From positions 1 to 39,706 of the IMG/VR virus record IMGVR_UViG_3300044613_004550: a stretch of 39,706 nucleotides of DNA. One strand, written 5' to 3'. Numbering within the stretch: the stretch's first letter is position 1; every line of letters starts with the position of its first letter. The notes under the pieces were generated by a model. That model was given only the letters and a program-made list of their open reading frames with translations, was not told the origin of the DNA and ran no database searches. Shown piece by piece: positions 19,586 to 25,968 of the stretch. The stretch comes from a virus. A program made the translations under genes and the position numbers.

Positions 19586-20348
19586 ACACGCTATCTTCGC
19601 TATTTGTCTTGGTCTGGCTTCCGCGGCTAACGCCCAATTGTCTGCTGTCATGGCGGACACAAACGGAATGATTGTGCGGCCCAGCAATTTTTATGCTGAA
19701 CCGTGGTCTTACTATCCAGTAACATTTTCATCATTGTTAACCAGACAAACAGGAGACGGTGAAGCAACGGTGACAAACTCGCGTGCCTCTGTAAGAGTGA
19801 CACAATTTGACAATAGTGGCAGTGCCGCGGTCCGCTTTTCTGACACTGTTGCACACTTGGGACCGTCTGGAGCAGGAACGGCATTTGCTACAAGAAGGTT
19901 TACCGCTTGGGTATTGTTGGATGCCGTTCCACGCGTAAACGGAATAGCCCGAGTTGTGGTTGGAAATGACAATCAGTCTATTTCTAACGTAGCCATTCGT
20001 CCAACAACGGAATTTGTCGGTTATGAAATTCGAGAAACAAGTGGAAATACAAATGAAATTCGTATCATTGCCCACAACGGAACGACAGCGGTCAACAGTT
20101 CGTGGGTGACGTTGGGATCGTTGTTTGATCAATACAGCATCGGCGTGGAAAGCTCTCGAGGCACGGTAAAATTGTGGGCAGGCGTGTTACCAAGCAAGCC
20201 ATCAGTTATTGCAACAATTACAAACGGACCATCAAGCAACGCAGATATTGGAGACAGTGCCTTTGATTTCGGACTGTTTGCATCAAACACAAATGTATCA
20301 GCCATTGGCGCGACTGTTTACAATGCGTGGATTCAAGTCTTGGAGTAG
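19575..20348 (+). CDS. Secreted protein with signal peptide downstream of tailspike
   Basis: The 257-residue protein starts with a classical signal peptide: positive MNPKH, a hydrophobic core, and a probable cleavage after A-N-A near residue 20. The rest is predicted to be beta-rich (many short V/T/S strands, no cysteine clusters). I do not recognise the family. The ATG at 19575 is chosen because it gives the signal peptide; the frame is open further upstream. It overlaps the tailspike end in another frame. Composition is as AT-rich as the tailspike body, so the two probably arrived together. A phage protein exported by the host Sec system could be an inhibitor, a chaperone or an accessory receptor-binding subunit. 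Confidence 0.7.
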   Translation: MNPKHAIFAICLGLASAANAQLSAVMADTNGMIVRPSNFYAEPWSYYPVTFSSLLTRQTGDGEATVTNSRASVRVTQFDNSGSAAVRFSDTVAHLGPSGAGTAFATRRFTAWVLLDAVPRVNGIARVVVGNDNQSISNVAIRPTTEFVGYEIRETSGNTNEIRIIAHNGTTAVNSSWVTLGSLFDQYSIGVESSRGTVKLWAGVLPSKPSVIATITNGPSSNADIGDSAFDFGLFASNTNVSAIGATVYNAWIQVLE

Positions 20349-20354
20349 CAGTCA

Positions 20355-20564
20355 ATGATCCCCGAAAGCCACACTTTCAGTCCTTTGCTCAAGGGCCTTA
20401 CTGGGATGCTCGCTTCTTTTGGCGGGGCCTTGGTGACTTTTATGTCGCACCTCGAGTTGATCCTCCGGGTGGCCGGCGTGGGGATCGGGGTGGCTTGTGG
20501 CGTGGCCTCGCTGATATCGATCATCAGAAACATGCCTCCGCGTAGAAAGGGCCGCCTGCCATGA
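20355..20564 (+). CDS. Small membrane protein, possible holin
   Basis: The 69-residue product has two hydrophobic segments (about 12-31 and 36-58) and a short basic tail (PPRRKGR). That is the size and topology of class II holins, but no family is recognised. GGAG lies about 10 bases upstream of the ATG. Its end overlaps the next start by ATGA. Confidence 0.6.
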   Translation: MIPESHTFSPLLKGLTGMLASFGGALVTFMSHLELILRVAGVGIGVACGVASLISIIRNMPPRRKGRLP

Positions 20565-20845
20565 GTGACATCAAATTCCAAGACTACAACCGCATCGTCA
20601 GCCAGGTGGTGGCAGTGGCCATGGGGCCGGACGGGAAGCCGGCTCTGATGTCGCCGGACCGTCCCTCGGGGACCAAGGCGGAGGGCTATACCTACAACGT
20701 GGACGGCAAGGTCACGGCGATTGCCTTTTACAGTGCCTTTGACACTTCGACCAACACCCCGAGCGGATTGATTGCGACGAAGAACATCATCTGGAACACC
20801 TCGGGCAACGGCGCGGGCCAGCCGGCCTTCGTTCACTGGACGTGA
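20561..20845 (+). CDS. Hypothetical protein between tailspike and glycine-rich tail protein
   Basis: The 94-residue product has no recognised domain. It looks like a small soluble beta-containing protein (ITAIAFYSAFDTST, IWNTSG). Overlaps on both sides (ATGA with the upstream gene, GTGA with the downstream gene) show that it is translated in the tail accessory operon. Similar short proteins next to fibre genes are often baseplate or fibre-attachment subunits, but nothing here proves that. Confidence 0.65.
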   Translation: MSDIKFQDYNRIVSQVVAVAMGPDGKPALMSPDRPSGTKAEGYTYNVDGKVTAIAFYSAFDTSTNTPSGLIATKNIIWNTSGNGAGQPAFVHWT

Positions 20846-22083
20846 GCAACTACGCTTACAATCCGATCACCGGCCAACTCGACCTTGTCGGTGGAGGTGC
20901 GAGTTACATCGATGGGGTAGTGGATAATAGCTCCCTGCTCCCGGTGACGGTGGGGACGCCAGCCCTCGACTCCGTTTTCCTTGCCAAGGCGGGTTCCGGC
21001 CTGTGGCTAATTTCTCGACGGCCCGCGGGACTGTATGTGCGTGTCGCCAACAACGGCGTGGCCGCGGATTGGACTTATCTTGGCGCGTTTCCAGAGGTGA
21101 ACTCTTCCGCCAACTGGTCGCTCTATGACGGAACTACACCAAGCAAGGAATTAAAATTTGATCTGTCGGGGATTAGCTCCTCGACGGTTCGCACGCTTAC
21201 AGTTCCCAATGCCTCTGGAACCATCGCATTGTCCAGCCAAGTCTTCGACTTCTACTACGCAACCGCCCCAGCAGGCGCAACGGGCGGCAGCGGATCGGTG
21301 TGGACTTTTACCATTCCGAGTTGGAGCAACCATCAGCTAATCACAATGATCGGCGCTGGCGGCGGCGGCGGAAGCGGGCGCGTAGGCGCGTCTGGAACTG
21401 TAAACGCTGGCGGTGGTGGCGGCGGAAGCGGTGCCTTTGGATTCTTTGCGACGCGAATTACAGGCGGATCGGTGATTGAAGTATTGGTCGGCGCGGGAGG
21501 TGCGGGAGGGGCGGCGGTCACTGCAAGCAATCAAAACGGTAACGCAGGAACTACCGGAGGCGATGTTCGCGTGCGCTGGGTAACGCCAAACATTACGTTG
21601 CGCCACGGCTCGACTTTTGGCGCGGGAGGTGGCGGTGGCGGCGGTGGCAACAACACCTTGGGCACAAACGGCACGGCTGGAGCTGGCGCCGGGGCGACAA
21701 TTTTAGGAACAGGCGGCAACGGCGCTGGTGGCATTGCGGGCAGCTTAACGGGGACTCCCGGCGGCGGTGCCAACAACAACACCACACAAGGAGGCAGGGC
21801 GGGCGGATCAATCGACGCAACGCCAACTGCCTATAACGGAGGATCAATCGGTGGATCTCCCTTTACTGACGTTCGGGCGGCTCTGTATCTGCCCGATTTA
21901 AGCCCAGCAATCGGCACAGGCGCAAGGGGCGGAAACGCTTCCACAACCGCAAACGCTCAAGACGGAGCCAACGCAGGCGGATTGGGCGGCGGCGGTGGCG
22001 GCGGTGGCGCTGCGCTAAACGGATTCAACAGCGGTGCAGGCGGCAACGGCGGCGATGGCTTTGTCCGCATTGTCTGCTTTTAA
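20842..22083 (+). CDS. Glycine-rich tail protein
   Basis: The 413-residue product starts at a GTG that overlaps the previous stop. The N-terminal 130 residues are beta-rich and end in the DLSGISSSTVRTLTVPNASGTIA pattern common in tail-fibre linkers. From about residue 155 it becomes extremely glycine-rich (GAGGGGGSG, GGGGGGG, GGNGG), as in glycine-rich receptor-binding domains built of polyglycine II helices, for example the phage S16 adhesin type. The C-terminal GGDGFVRIVCF resembles the end of glycine-rich fibre tip domains. It is probably a second receptor-binding or fibre protein. Confidence 0.75.
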   Translation: MSNYAYNPITGQLDLVGGGASYIDGVVDNSSLLPVTVGTPALDSVFLAKAGSGLWLISRRPAGLYVRVANNGVAADWTYLGAFPEVNSSANWSLYDGTTPSKELKFDLSGISSSTVRTLTVPNASGTIALSSQVFDFYYATAPAGATGGSGSVWTFTIPSWSNHQLITMIGAGGGGGSGRVGASGTVNAGGGGGGSGAFGFFATRITGGSVIEVLVGAGGAGGAAVTASNQNGNAGTTGGDVRVRWVTPNITLRHGSTFGAGGGGGGGGNNTLGTNGTAGAGAGATILGTGGNGAGGIAGSLTGTPGGGANNNTTQGGRAGGSIDATPTAYNGGSIGGSPFTDVRAALYLPDLSPAIGTGARGGNASTTANAQDGANAGGLGGGGGGGGAALNGFNSGAGGNGGDGFVRIVCF

Positions 22084-22086
22084 TTT

Positions 22087-22500
22087 ATGAACAACGCCAT
22101 CGCCATAGTCCAAGAATCTGAGGGCAAGGTTGTGACCTTTGTTCGCCCCGACCAGCCTGCCGGTTGGAAACCGCCCGAAGGCACCCGAGCCATCCCTGTT
22201 GAACAACTTCCTGCCGGATGGGAAAAAGTTGAAGAGGAAGCGCCCAGCGTCACTGCCGAACAATGGGTCGAGCAGCACCTCACCAGCACGCAACTCCACG
22301 CGCTGTCCGATCTTCGCTTGTCGCTTGTGCTGGCTGGCAAACCTCTCGGCCCCCTCATGCAATCCCTGCGCGATTGGACTTCGCAGCTGATTGTGGCATC
22401 GGCGGTTGATCCTTCGCCGCGGGACAATTGGACGCCGGCTCCTTGCACTTATGAAGAAGCATCGAGCGAAGCTGTGCAGGCGTTGACAGCACAACCCTAA
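22087..22500 (+). CDS. Possible tail-fibre assembly or accessory protein
   Basis: The 137-residue product is acidic and contains two proline/tryptophan-rich turns (DQPAGWKPPEG, LPAGWEKVEEE) followed by a helical region. Its position three bases after a fibre gene and its size are like fibre assembly chaperones, but I see no decisive motif. The stop lies just before copy 6 of the 13-bp motif. Confidence 0.6.
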   Translation: MNNAIAIVQESEGKVVTFVRPDQPAGWKPPEGTRAIPVEQLPAGWEKVEEEAPSVTAEQWVEQHLTSTQLHALSDLRLSLVLAGKPLGPLMQSLRDWTSQLIVASAVDPSPRDNWTPAPCTYEEASSEAVQALTAQP

Positions 22501-22507
22501 CCGGAAA

Positions 22508-22520
22508 GGATTAGTCGAAA
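22508..22520 (+). promoter_or_regulatory. GGRTTAGTCGAAA motif, copy 6
   Basis: Exact 13-mer in the 23-base gap before the lysis genes, ending three bases before the ATG at 22524. The only purine-rich stretch (AAAGGA) is too far upstream for normal spacing. Confidence 0.85.
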
Positions 22521-22523
22521 ACT

Positions 22524-22805
22524 ATGAACTCTCTTTTCGCTACGCTCGCAGGGATCTCGCTGGCCTTGTGGAATTTTTATCTTCCGCTGCTGCGCGACAT
22601 TTTTCGCACTGGGGCCACGGCCCTGCTTCCTCTCGCGGTGGACGTGGTTCGCAATCTGAACAAGACGGACCTGCCGAGCGGGGCCAAGCGCGACCAGGCA
22701 CTGCTGTCACTGAAGAGGGCGGCACTGGACCAAGGAATTTCCGCCACCGAATCGCTGCTCCGGTGGACTGTCGAAAGCGCGGTGCAGCGCGTGAAACTCA
22801 AATGA
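22524..22805 (+). CDS. Holin-like small membrane-associated protein
   Basis: The 93-residue product has a hydrophobic N-terminus (about 3-22 and an amphipathic stretch to about 45: WNFYLPLLRDIFRTGATALLPLAVDVV) and a charged helical C-terminus. The arrangement resembles phage LLH-type holins. It opens the lysis group and is followed, with an ATGA overlap, by another membrane protein and then an endolysin. Confidence 0.65.
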   Translation: MNSLFATLAGISLALWNFYLPLLRDIFRTGATALLPLAVDVVRNLNKTDLPSGAKRDQALLSLKRAALDQGISATESLLRWTVESAVQRVKLK

Positions 22806-23110
22806 AATCCTTCATCCTCCGATTCCTTGTCTCGAAGGGTGGCAGCCTGCTGACGCCGGCCATTGCCGCCCTGGTGGCCGCCGCGGTGACGCGGGTGGCC
22901 GCGCACGATCCTACCTTGGCCAGCCACATTGACCCCGCGGCGGTCACGGGTTTTTTGATGGCCGCCTTGGTGAGCGTGATCAATTACGCGACCAACGCGG
23001 CCCAGAGCAACGGGGTCAAAAAGATCCAGGCCGTGGTGAACGCCCCGGTGGATGGCTATGCCGGTCCGGTGACCTATACGGAAGTCCGGCGGGCCTTGCC
23101 AAATTCATAA
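22802..23110 (+). CDS. Small membrane protein of the lysis group
   Basis: The 102-residue product has two hydrophobic segments (about 15-32, LLTPAIAALVAAAVTRVA, and 49-66, GFLMAALVSVINYATNA), so it could be a holin or antiholin. The C-terminus (QAVVNAPVDGYAGPVTYTEVRRAL) is soluble. It overlaps the preceding gene by ATGA. A longer open frame in the -1 frame continues past its stop to the endolysin start (see the next entry). Confidence 0.65.
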   Translation: MKSFILRFLVSKGGSLLTPAIAALVAAAVTRVAAHDPTLASHIDPAAVTGFLMAALVSVINYATNAAQSNGVKKIQAVVNAPVDGYAGPVTYTEVRRALPNS

Positions 23111-23223
23111 CCAAGGAACCGGAACCGGAAGACCGGCGTCCATTCTGGCAAAGGCTGCTGGCCTCGCTCCGGGCGGACGTGGACGGGAAACGATTCTGGA
23201 TCAAAGGAAAGGCCAATTTCTAA
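23101..23223 (+). other. Coding-like frame without a start codon before the endolysin
   Basis: The interval between the membrane protein and the endolysin is open in the -1 frame of the upstream gene (frame open from 22933) and ends at TAA 23221. It encodes a protein-like stretch: ITKEPEPEDRRPFWQRLL followed by a basic, tryptophan-containing end. No ATG, GTG or TTG exists in this frame. It could be a C-terminal extension made by -1 frameshifting, a sequencing error, or noncoding leader. No canonical slippery heptamer is evident. Confidence 0.3.
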
Positions 23224-23642
23224 TGCATGCATTTCGAGCAATGTTGAATGTTGCCGGCGTGAAACACTTCACGGCGGAGGAATTGTTTTTCCGCGGATCG
23301 AGCGATGCGACCTTGGGGCTGAATACTCCGCCGCCGCAATCGCTTTGGAAGAACATGATCCCGACCGCGGTGGTGGCCGATGAGGCCCGCGAGAAGCTGG
23401 GCAAACCGATCCGCGTTCTTTCGGCCTACCGCTCGCCGGCGTACAACCGGCGTATCGGCGGGGCCAGGTCGAGCCAGCACATGAGGTTCTGTGCGCTGGA
23501 TCTCGGCACCGAGCAGCCGGCGGCCCTCTACAAGATCCTGCTGGAGATGCGGCGGGACGGGAAATTCAAGGGCGGGCTGGGGCTATACCGGAACTTTGTC
23601 CACCTCGATACGCGGGGCGTGAACGTCAACTGGGCAGCGTAG
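23223..23642 (+). CDS. Endolysin, M15-type D,D-/L,D-peptidase
   Basis: The 139-residue product carries the zinc-peptidase signature of the peptidase M15_3 group: SAYRSPAYNRRIGGA, SSQH (H86), the following ALDL (D93), and NFVHLDTRG (H127). These are the usual His/Asp/His metal ligands. It would cleave the peptide stems of peptidoglycan for lysis. There is no signal peptide or obvious binding domain, so export depends on the holin genes just upstream. The start codon overlaps the preceding TAA (TAATG) and a strong purine stretch (AAAGGAAAGG) lies about 10 bases upstream. Confidence 0.85.
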   Translation: MHAFRAMLNVAGVKHFTAEELFFRGSSDATLGLNTPPPQSLWKNMIPTAVVADEAREKLGKPIRVLSAYRSPAYNRRIGGARSSQHMRFCALDLGTEQPAALYKILLEMRRDGKFKGGLGLYRNFVHLDTRGVNVNWAA

Positions 23643-23659
23643 TCACTTGAAAATGATTT

Positions 23660-23758
23660 GGCGGTGCGGCGTGGAGCAGGACACGCAGCCAGACAATGGA
23701 GCGTTACAAAATAACACCACAATATGTAACAAAGCGGGTGCGAATCCCGCCGCCGCCC
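23660..23758 (+). tRNA. tRNA-like structure with non-canonical centre
   Basis: GGCGGTG (23660-23666) pairs over 7 bp (one G-U) with CGCCGCC (23751-23757). This stacks directly on a perfect T arm (GCGGG / TGCGAAT loop / CCCGC, 23734-23750). A D arm can be drawn (GCGT 23669-23672 with ACGC 23683-23686). However, no 5-bp stem with 7-base anticodon loop is possible in 23687-23733. Instead there are a short CCA/TGG hairpin and a GTTAC/GTAAC stem (23703-23707, 23726-23730) with an 18-base AT-rich loop. It could be a degenerate class II tRNA, an interrupted tRNA gene or another tRNA mimic. No CCA end is encoded. It lies between the endolysin and the convergent integrase gene. Confidence 0.45.
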
Positions 23759-23825
23759 TTAACATTCCTGCTCGCATACCCTTTCGGGTCGCTGATTCTG
23801 CGCCGTCTGTGTGGCCGCTTTGGCG

Positions 23826-24974
23826 CTATACCCGCTCGGGAACGCTGATGGCCTTAGTGAGGGCCTTGGCCATGGTATCAATTGATACCGCCGTGTAGCG
23901 GTTGCTGACGCGGACGGAATCGTGGTCGCAGATCAGCTGGCGGACGCGCTGATCGATGCCGGCCTCGGCCAGCAGGGAATTGGTGGTGTGACGCCATGAG
24001 TGGAATGTCTTGTCGGTAAGGCCGCGGCCTTGGCCACGCTTGGTGGTCTTCACGCGGACGATGCCGGCCCTGTCGAGCAGCTGGGAGAAGTGTTTGCTCG
24101 CGGTGCCGTGCTCCATGGCCGCGAGGGTGGGGGTGATGAGGCCCTTGCCGCGAAGCGTCTGTAGCTCACCCATGAGCGGGACGGTGACCACCTTGCCGAG
24201 GCGGGATTTTTTCTCGGGCAGGAACCGGAGGTTGCCGTCCTCGATCTCCTCGTAGGACCGCCGGCGGGCGTCCCCGAGGCGCATGCCAAAGTAGAGGCCG
24301 AACAGGATGCAGGTGCGCCATTCGCCTTGGGCGACTTTGAGGATGGCCGCAATCTCGCCTTGGTTGAATGCTTTGCGTCCCGAGGGCGTGGCGTCCGCGC
24401 TCATGCGGAAGAGGGCCGCGGGGTTGGCCTCGATGTTTCGGAGATGCATGGCGCGGGTGAAGACGGCCCGGATGGTCTTTGTGACCTGCTGGGCGGTATT
24501 GGTGGACAGGCCGCGCTTGATCATGGCGTGGTAGAATTCGCTTATATCCTCTGGCGTTATGGACCGGAGGTCATGGCGGGTGCGCTGCCCGAGGAAGTCT
24601 GCGAAGTGCGCCACGTGCTTCCGGTAGCTCTCCATGCTGCGAGTCTTGGCCGTCTTGGCTGCCAGATAGCCTTGGGCGGCCTTTTCCCACGTGGAGCGCC
24701 GTCTGGCCGCGGACATGCCGGCGGCCCGTAGCAGGGCATCCAAGCGCGATTGCGCCCACACGCTGTCCGGCGTCTCGGAGCGTAGCTCTCGGCCTACGGC
24801 TTCCATCTCGTCCGCCACGCGCTGGGCGGTCCGGCGGGCGGTCTTGAGTGGCAACTTGGTCGAGCGTATGGTCTGACGCCAGAACCCGCCCTGGGGGTGA
24901 TCCGGTGCCGCCACCCACACGCGCATGCGGGCCAGCCAAAAAGGAGAGTTGGGCATGGTGGTCAGCGAGGCCAT
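23826..24974 (-). CDS. int: Tyrosine recombinase integrase
   Basis: The 382-residue product has an N-terminal arm-binding region, a SAM-like core-binding domain (about 94-185) and the catalytic domain of tyrosine recombinases. The probable active-site residues are R232 (GMRLGDARR), K255 or K256 in the beta-hairpin, H325 and R328 (HSWRHT), H351 and nucleophile Y360 (SNRYT). It would integrate and excise the phage at attP, located directly upstream at 24982-25156. Its gene is opposite to almost all others, as is usual for a lysogeny gene. The start ATG at 24974 lies 10 bases from the left arm-type repeat, so integrase probably represses or competes at its own promoter. Confidence 0.93.
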   Translation of the reverse strand: MASLTTMPNSPFWLARMRVWVAAPDHPQGGFWRQTIRSTKLPLKTARRTAQRVADEMEAVGRELRSETPDSVWAQSRLDALLRAAGMSAARRRSTWEKAAQGYLAAKTAKTRSMESYRKHVAHFADFLGQRTRHDLRSITPEDISEFYHAMIKRGLSTNTAQQVTKTIRAVFTRAMHLRNIEANPAALFRMSADATPSGRKAFNQGEIAAILKVAQGEWRTCILFGLYFGMRLGDARRRSYEEIEDGNLRFLPEKKSRLGKVVTVPLMGELQTLRGKGLITPTLAAMEHGTASKHFSQLLDRAGIVRVKTTKRGQGRGLTDKTFHSWRHTTNSLLAEAGIDQRVRQLICDHDSVRVSNRYTAVSIDTMAKALTKAISVPERV

Positions 24975-24981
24975 GGGTCAA

Positions 24982-24992
24982 AAGTTAGCACA
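24982..24992 (+). repeat. Arm-type direct repeat, left
   Basis: AAGTTAGCACA, identical to 25140-25150, 158 bases apart. It lies just upstream of the integrase start codon. Confidence 0.7.
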
Positions 24993-25043
24993 GCAATTTG
25001 TACATGCAATACTGGTTAATGTGGTAAATTTTGGAGCGTTTTA

Positions 25044-25096
25044 CTCTGTAACAGAAGGGCTGGCCCCGAGCGTCGGTTCGATTCCGACCCTCGCCT
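25044..25096 (+). pseudogene. 3' part of a tRNA-Tyr gene (attP core)
   Basis: The sequence reads as the anticodon loop CTGTAAC (25046-25052, anticodon GTA at 25048-25050), the 3' half-stem AGAAG, a long class II variable region (25058-25071), a perfect T arm (GTCGG TTCGATT CCGAC, 25072-25088) and the acceptor 3' strand CCTCGCC (25089-25095). The 5' half is missing: the bases before the anticodon do not pair fully and no GGCGAGG exists upstream. Integrating here would restore the host tRNA-Tyr 3' end. The base after the acceptor is T rather than the A expected for tyrosine tRNA, so identity may end there. Confidence 0.75.
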
Positions 25097-25126
25097 CTCT
25101 CTCTGTAGAATGGGCCGCGGAGCCGA

Positions 25127-25150
25127 GAGTTAGCCCAGCAAGTTAGCACA
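25127..25150 (+). repeat. Arm-type direct repeats, right (two tandem copies)
   Basis: GAGTTAGCCCA (25127-25137) is followed at 13-base spacing by AAGTTAGCACA (25140-25150). The second is an exact copy of the left arm repeat. Confidence 0.7.
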
Positions 25151-25186
25151 CATTTGCCTCTTTCAACTTCCTTGGCGCGGGGTATC

Positions 25187-25199
25187 TTTCGACTATGCC
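25187..25199 (-). promoter_or_regulatory. TTAGTCGAAA motif, copy 7 (inverted, imperfect)
   Basis: The minus-strand sequence GGCATAGTCGAAA matches 9 of 10 core bases. The mismatch is caused by the overlapping ATG start codon at 25195. Its position against the start codon is like copies 1 and 5. Confidence 0.5.
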
Positions 25200-25395
25200 T
25201 TACGCCGATCCCGATCAGCGCAAAGAATACATGAGGGAGAGATACCGCGAACGCTACGAGGGGGAGCGGGGCTTTCGGGACAAGGAGAACAAACGGAAGC
25301 GGGAGTACTACGCGACCAATGAGCGGTATGCCTCGAAGACGCGCCGGCGGTGCCGGCTGAATGCCCGGAAGAAAGCGGCGGCCCAGAAAAAGTAA
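25195..25395 (+). CDS. Small basic protein, Arg/Lys/Tyr-rich
   Basis: The 66-residue, highly charged protein (MPYADPDQRKEYMRERYRERYEG..., basic C-terminus RRRCRLNARKKAAAQKK) is probably one or two long helices. Short proteins opening with MPYxDPxxxREY are common in phage early regions and their function is unknown. It could bind nucleic acid. It starts on the right side of attP, against copy 7 of the 13-bp motif. Confidence 0.6.
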   Translation: MPYADPDQRKEYMRERYRERYEGERGFRDKENKRKREYYATNERYASKTRRRCRLNARKKAAAQKK

Positions 25396-25421
25396 CTCAC
25401 GCATAGGACTACCGATGTCCG

Positions 25422-25442
25422 ACCCCCGCCGATAACGTGGGG
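25422..25442. terminator. GC-rich hairpin between convergent genes
   Basis: CCCCCGC (25422-25428) pairs with GTGGGGG (25436-25442) around a 7-base loop, one pair being G-U. It lies between the end of the small basic gene and the end of the minus-strand RHH gene. No T-run follows on either side, so termination is only a possibility. Confidence 0.3.
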
Positions 25443-25462
25443 GCGTGAATAAGTTATTGATA

Positions 25463-25693
25463 CTACTTGCGTGGGGGCAGTTTGCCTTTGGCAGCTGCTT
25501 GGTGCTTCTTGCCTTTTATCTCCGCCGCGTCAGCCGCGTCATTGAGGGCCTTGGTGAGAACGAACCGCACGTAAGCGGATAGCGAGCTAAAGCCTTGGGC
25601 CTTGGCCTGGGCCTTGGCGCGTTTGGTCAGCGCGGGTTCCATCGAAATGCCGGCGTGGACGCTCTTTAGGTGCGCGGGTTTTTTGGGATTCAT
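25463..25693 (-). CDS. Ribbon-helix-helix protein, candidate lysogeny repressor
   Basis: The 76-residue product beginning MNPKKPAHLKSVHAG (ATG at 25693; the frame extends 27 bases further to 25720) fits an RHH fold: a beta strand (SVHAGISME), helix A (PALTKRAKAQAKAQGF) and helix B (SSLSAYVRFVLTKALNDA), then a basic tail. RHH proteins bind DNA as dimers or tetramers (Arc, Mnt, MetJ, CopG). It is the only minus-strand gene besides integrase and is divergent from a second RHH gene. That arrangement recalls the mnt/arc immI region of phage P22. Repressor function and binding to the 13-bp motif are inference. Confidence 0.65.
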   Translation of the reverse strand: MNPKKPAHLKSVHAGISMEPALTKRAKAQAKAQGFSSLSAYVRFVLTKALNDAADAAEIKGKKHQAAAKGKLPPRK

Positions 25694-25806
25694 AGAGGGT
25701 TTACCTTCGCACAATACCAAAAGTTAACAAGTTTTCGGCATGGGGTATTCTGCCCATCTTTTCGCTTGAACCTTGTTAAATGTTTGGCAAGAGTTGGCGC
25801 TTCGAT
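25694..25806. promoter_or_regulatory. Divergent control region with inverted repeat
   Basis: The short intergenic region between the two divergent RHH genes contains TTAACAAG (25724-25731) and its reverse complement CTTGTTAA (25772-25779), 40 bases apart. The left copy overlaps a GTTAAC palindrome flanked by AAAA and TTTT-like arms. These could be operator half-sites or paired operators. No convincing -35/-10 pair could be assigned by eye. Confidence 0.5.
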
Positions 25807-25968
25807 ATGGCGAACAAGCGCAAACCCACCTCGCAAAAAGTCCGCATCACGGGCATCTCATTGCCGCCGGACGTTCTTAAAAAATCGCAACGCCTTGCCT
25901 GCAAGCTGGACTTGAGTTTGTCCAAGCTGGTCAGCCGGCTGCTCACCGAAAGGCTGGAGGCCCAGTGA
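25807..25968 (+). CDS. Ribbon-helix-helix protein
   Basis: The 53-residue product starts at MANKRKPTSQ (ATG 25807; the frame is open to 25780 but the RHH fold begins after this start). It has a strand (KVRITGISLP), helix A (PDVLKKSQRLACKLD) and helix B (SLSKLVSRLLTERLEAQ). It is almost only the DNA-binding fold, as in Arc or CopG. It is the first gene of the rightward early operon and overlaps the next start (GTGA), so it may be an antirepressor-type or autoregulatory switch protein opposed to the minus-strand RHH protein. Confidence 0.65.
   Translation: MANKRKPTSQKVRITGISLPPDVLKKSQRLACKLDLSLSKLVSRLLTERLEAQ

Larger units (their letters stand above)
24982..25156 (+). other. attP site: arm repeats flanking a host tRNA-Tyr 3' segment
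   Basis: Three similar repeats surround a tRNA fragment: AAGTTAGCACA at 24982-24992 and 25140-25150, and GAGTTAGCCCA at 25127-25137. The outer two share a longer similarity (each followed by C/G-rich bases and ATTTG). These look like integrase arm-binding sites P and P', and the tRNA piece between them (25044-25096) is the likely core. The region is noncoding, AT-rich on the integrase side, and adjacent to the integrase gene. Confidence 0.75.

Noticed and set aside
20842-22083. GGC/GGT-rich repeats as a DNA repeat array or CRISPR
   Set aside because: They are glycine codons of a tail protein without regular repeat-spacer periodicity. No CRISPR array is present in the window.
16568-22083. Diversity-generating retroelement as in Bordetella phage BPP-1
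   Set aside because: No reverse transcriptase, template repeat or variable repeat pair was found despite the Bbp19-like gene.
23647-23898. Open frame of 83 codons across the tRNA-like structure
   Set aside because: It reads through the T arm in the way spurious tRNA-overlapping frames do, and runs into the antisense integrase end.
24985-25404. Minus-strand frame of 139 codons across attP
   Set aside because: It is antisense to the tRNA-Tyr fragment and to the small gene at 25195; composition and context point to a shadow.
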